From Deferribacteres bacterium JdFR-76 (GTDB lineage: Bacteria > Zhuqueibacterota > JdFR-76): a stretch of 5,649 nucleotides of DNA. Below the pieces are notes generated by a model. That model worked only from the letters and a program-made list of their open reading frames with translations. It was not told where the DNA came from and made no database searches. Position 1 is the first letter of the stretch. Each line of letters opens with the position of its first letter. Both the position numbers and the translations under genes were made by a program. Below, in pieces: positions 5,152-5,649 of the stretch. The stretch covers positions 1 to 5,649 of the forward strand of contig MTOL01000199.1 in NCBI GenBank assembly GCA_002011685.1, read 5' to 3'.

Positions 5152-5649
5152 ATGGCCAGATTCAAACTGAAAACCCATTTAAGGCCGCAGGGCGACCAGG
5201 AGAAAGCGATCCGTGAATTGACGGAAGGCCTTTTCCAGGGAAAAAAATACCAGACCCTGCTGGGAGTCACCGGATCCGGCAAGACATTTACCATTGCCAA
5301 TGTCATTGCCAATTACGGCCGTCCCACTCTGGTTATTTCCCACAACAAAACACTGGCGGCCCAGCTTTACGGAGAGTTCAAGAATTTTTTTCCGGAAAAT
5401 GCGGTGGAATATTTCATTAGCTATTTCGACTATTACCAGCCCGAAGCCTACATTCCCACCACCGATACCTATATTGAAAAGGATGCCTCCATCAACGAGG
5501 AGATTGACCGTCTTCGCCTGAAGGCGACCAGCGCCCTCCTGGAACGGGATGACGTGATTATCGTGGCATCGGTTTCCTGCATCTACGGCCTGGGCTCTCC
5601 AGAAGACTGGCGGGATTTGTTGCTGTATGTGGAACGCGGGCAGCAGGTT
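5152..5649 (+). CDS. uvrB: UvrB, excinuclease ABC subunit B (N-terminal part, cut by window edge)
   Basis: The first 166 codons of UvrB, the damage-verifying helicase-like subunit of nucleotide excision repair that works with UvrA and UvrC. The frame is open to the last base, so the gene continues to the right (full-length UvrB is usually about 660-680 aa). Visible motifs: [10 protein letters not shown] (11-20), the Q-motif-like region; Walker A GVTGSGKT (38-45); [14 protein letters not shown] (63-76, motif Ia); the DNA-inserting beta-hairpin segment [12 protein letters not shown] (91-102); [18 protein letters not shown] (105-122); and [10 protein letters not shown] (139-148). The hairpin's second aromatic is Phe92 where most UvrB proteins have Tyr. 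The start at ATG 5152 gives the standard N-terminus. AAGGAG at 5133-5138 is 13 nt upstream, which is longer than usual spacing. It lies 126 bp downstream of the phosphatase gene. Confidence 0.97.
   Translation, partial: MARFKLKTHLRPQGDQEKAIRELTEGLFQGKKYQTLLGVTGSGKTFTIANVIANYGRPTLVISHNKTLAAQLYGEFKNFFPENAVEYFISYFDYYQPEAYIPTTDTYIEKDASINEEIDRLRLKATSALLERDDVIIVASVSCIYGLGSPEDWRDLLLYVERGQQV

Overview
The window (5649 bp, moderately GC-rich) is a compact stretch of bacterial chromosome with every recognisable gene on the + strand. Most starts have a purine-rich Shine-Dalgarno sequence, and two starts are GTG. No mobile element, tRNA, rRNA or CRISPR array is visible. The organism cannot be named from the sequence alone. 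The C40 peptidase architecture (BON-like region, two SH3-like modules, NlpC/P60), a Tat-signal dipeptide epimerase and UvrB wording such as SCIYG and [10 protein letters not shown] recall Bacteroidota/Calditrichota-type (FCB-related) bacteria. The strong Shine-Dalgarno sites argue against typical Bacteroidota. I favour a Calditrichota/KSB1-like lineage, with low confidence.

Layout. (1) Positions 3-257: the 3' end of a gene that enters from the left and encodes a small winged-helix/PqqD-like C-terminal domain. (2) 283-1419: ddl, D-alanine--D-alanine ligase, 25 bp downstream. (3) 1420-1600: intergenic, with a weak promoter candidate and a small perfect inverted repeat. (4) 1601-2794: a secreted NlpC/P60 (C40) cell-wall peptidase. 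(5) 2808-3926: an L-Ala-D/L-Glu-type dipeptide epimerase of the enolase superfamily with a clear twin-arginine signal, 13 bp downstream and surely co-transcribed. (6) 3927-4335: about 400 bp without a convincing gene, rich in short inverted repeats. (7) 4336-5025: a phosphoglycolate-phosphatase-like HAD hydrolase, best started at a GTG. (8) 5026-5151: intergenic, with a good sigma70-like promoter candidate. (9) 5152-5649: the first 166 codons of uvrB, cut by the window edge.

How the genes fit together. Genes 2-4 concern the peptide stem of peptidoglycan: Ddl makes the terminal D-Ala-D-Ala, the C40 peptidase is expected to cut stem peptides at the D-Glu-diamino acid bond, and the epimerase would convert the released L-Ala-D-Glu to L-Ala-L-Glu for catabolism. 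The peptidase/epimerase pair parallels the YkfC/YkfB pairing of Bacillus subtilis, but here both carry export signals, which suggests processing outside the cytoplasm. An internal Met with its own SD-like sequence at the start of the epimerase's catalytic part raises the possibility of a second, cytoplasmic form. Downstream, the phosphoglycolate phosphatase and UvrB are housekeeping metabolite/DNA-repair functions. The window is mostly ordinary; the epimerase's localisation and the structured intergenic region are the parts most worth a second look.
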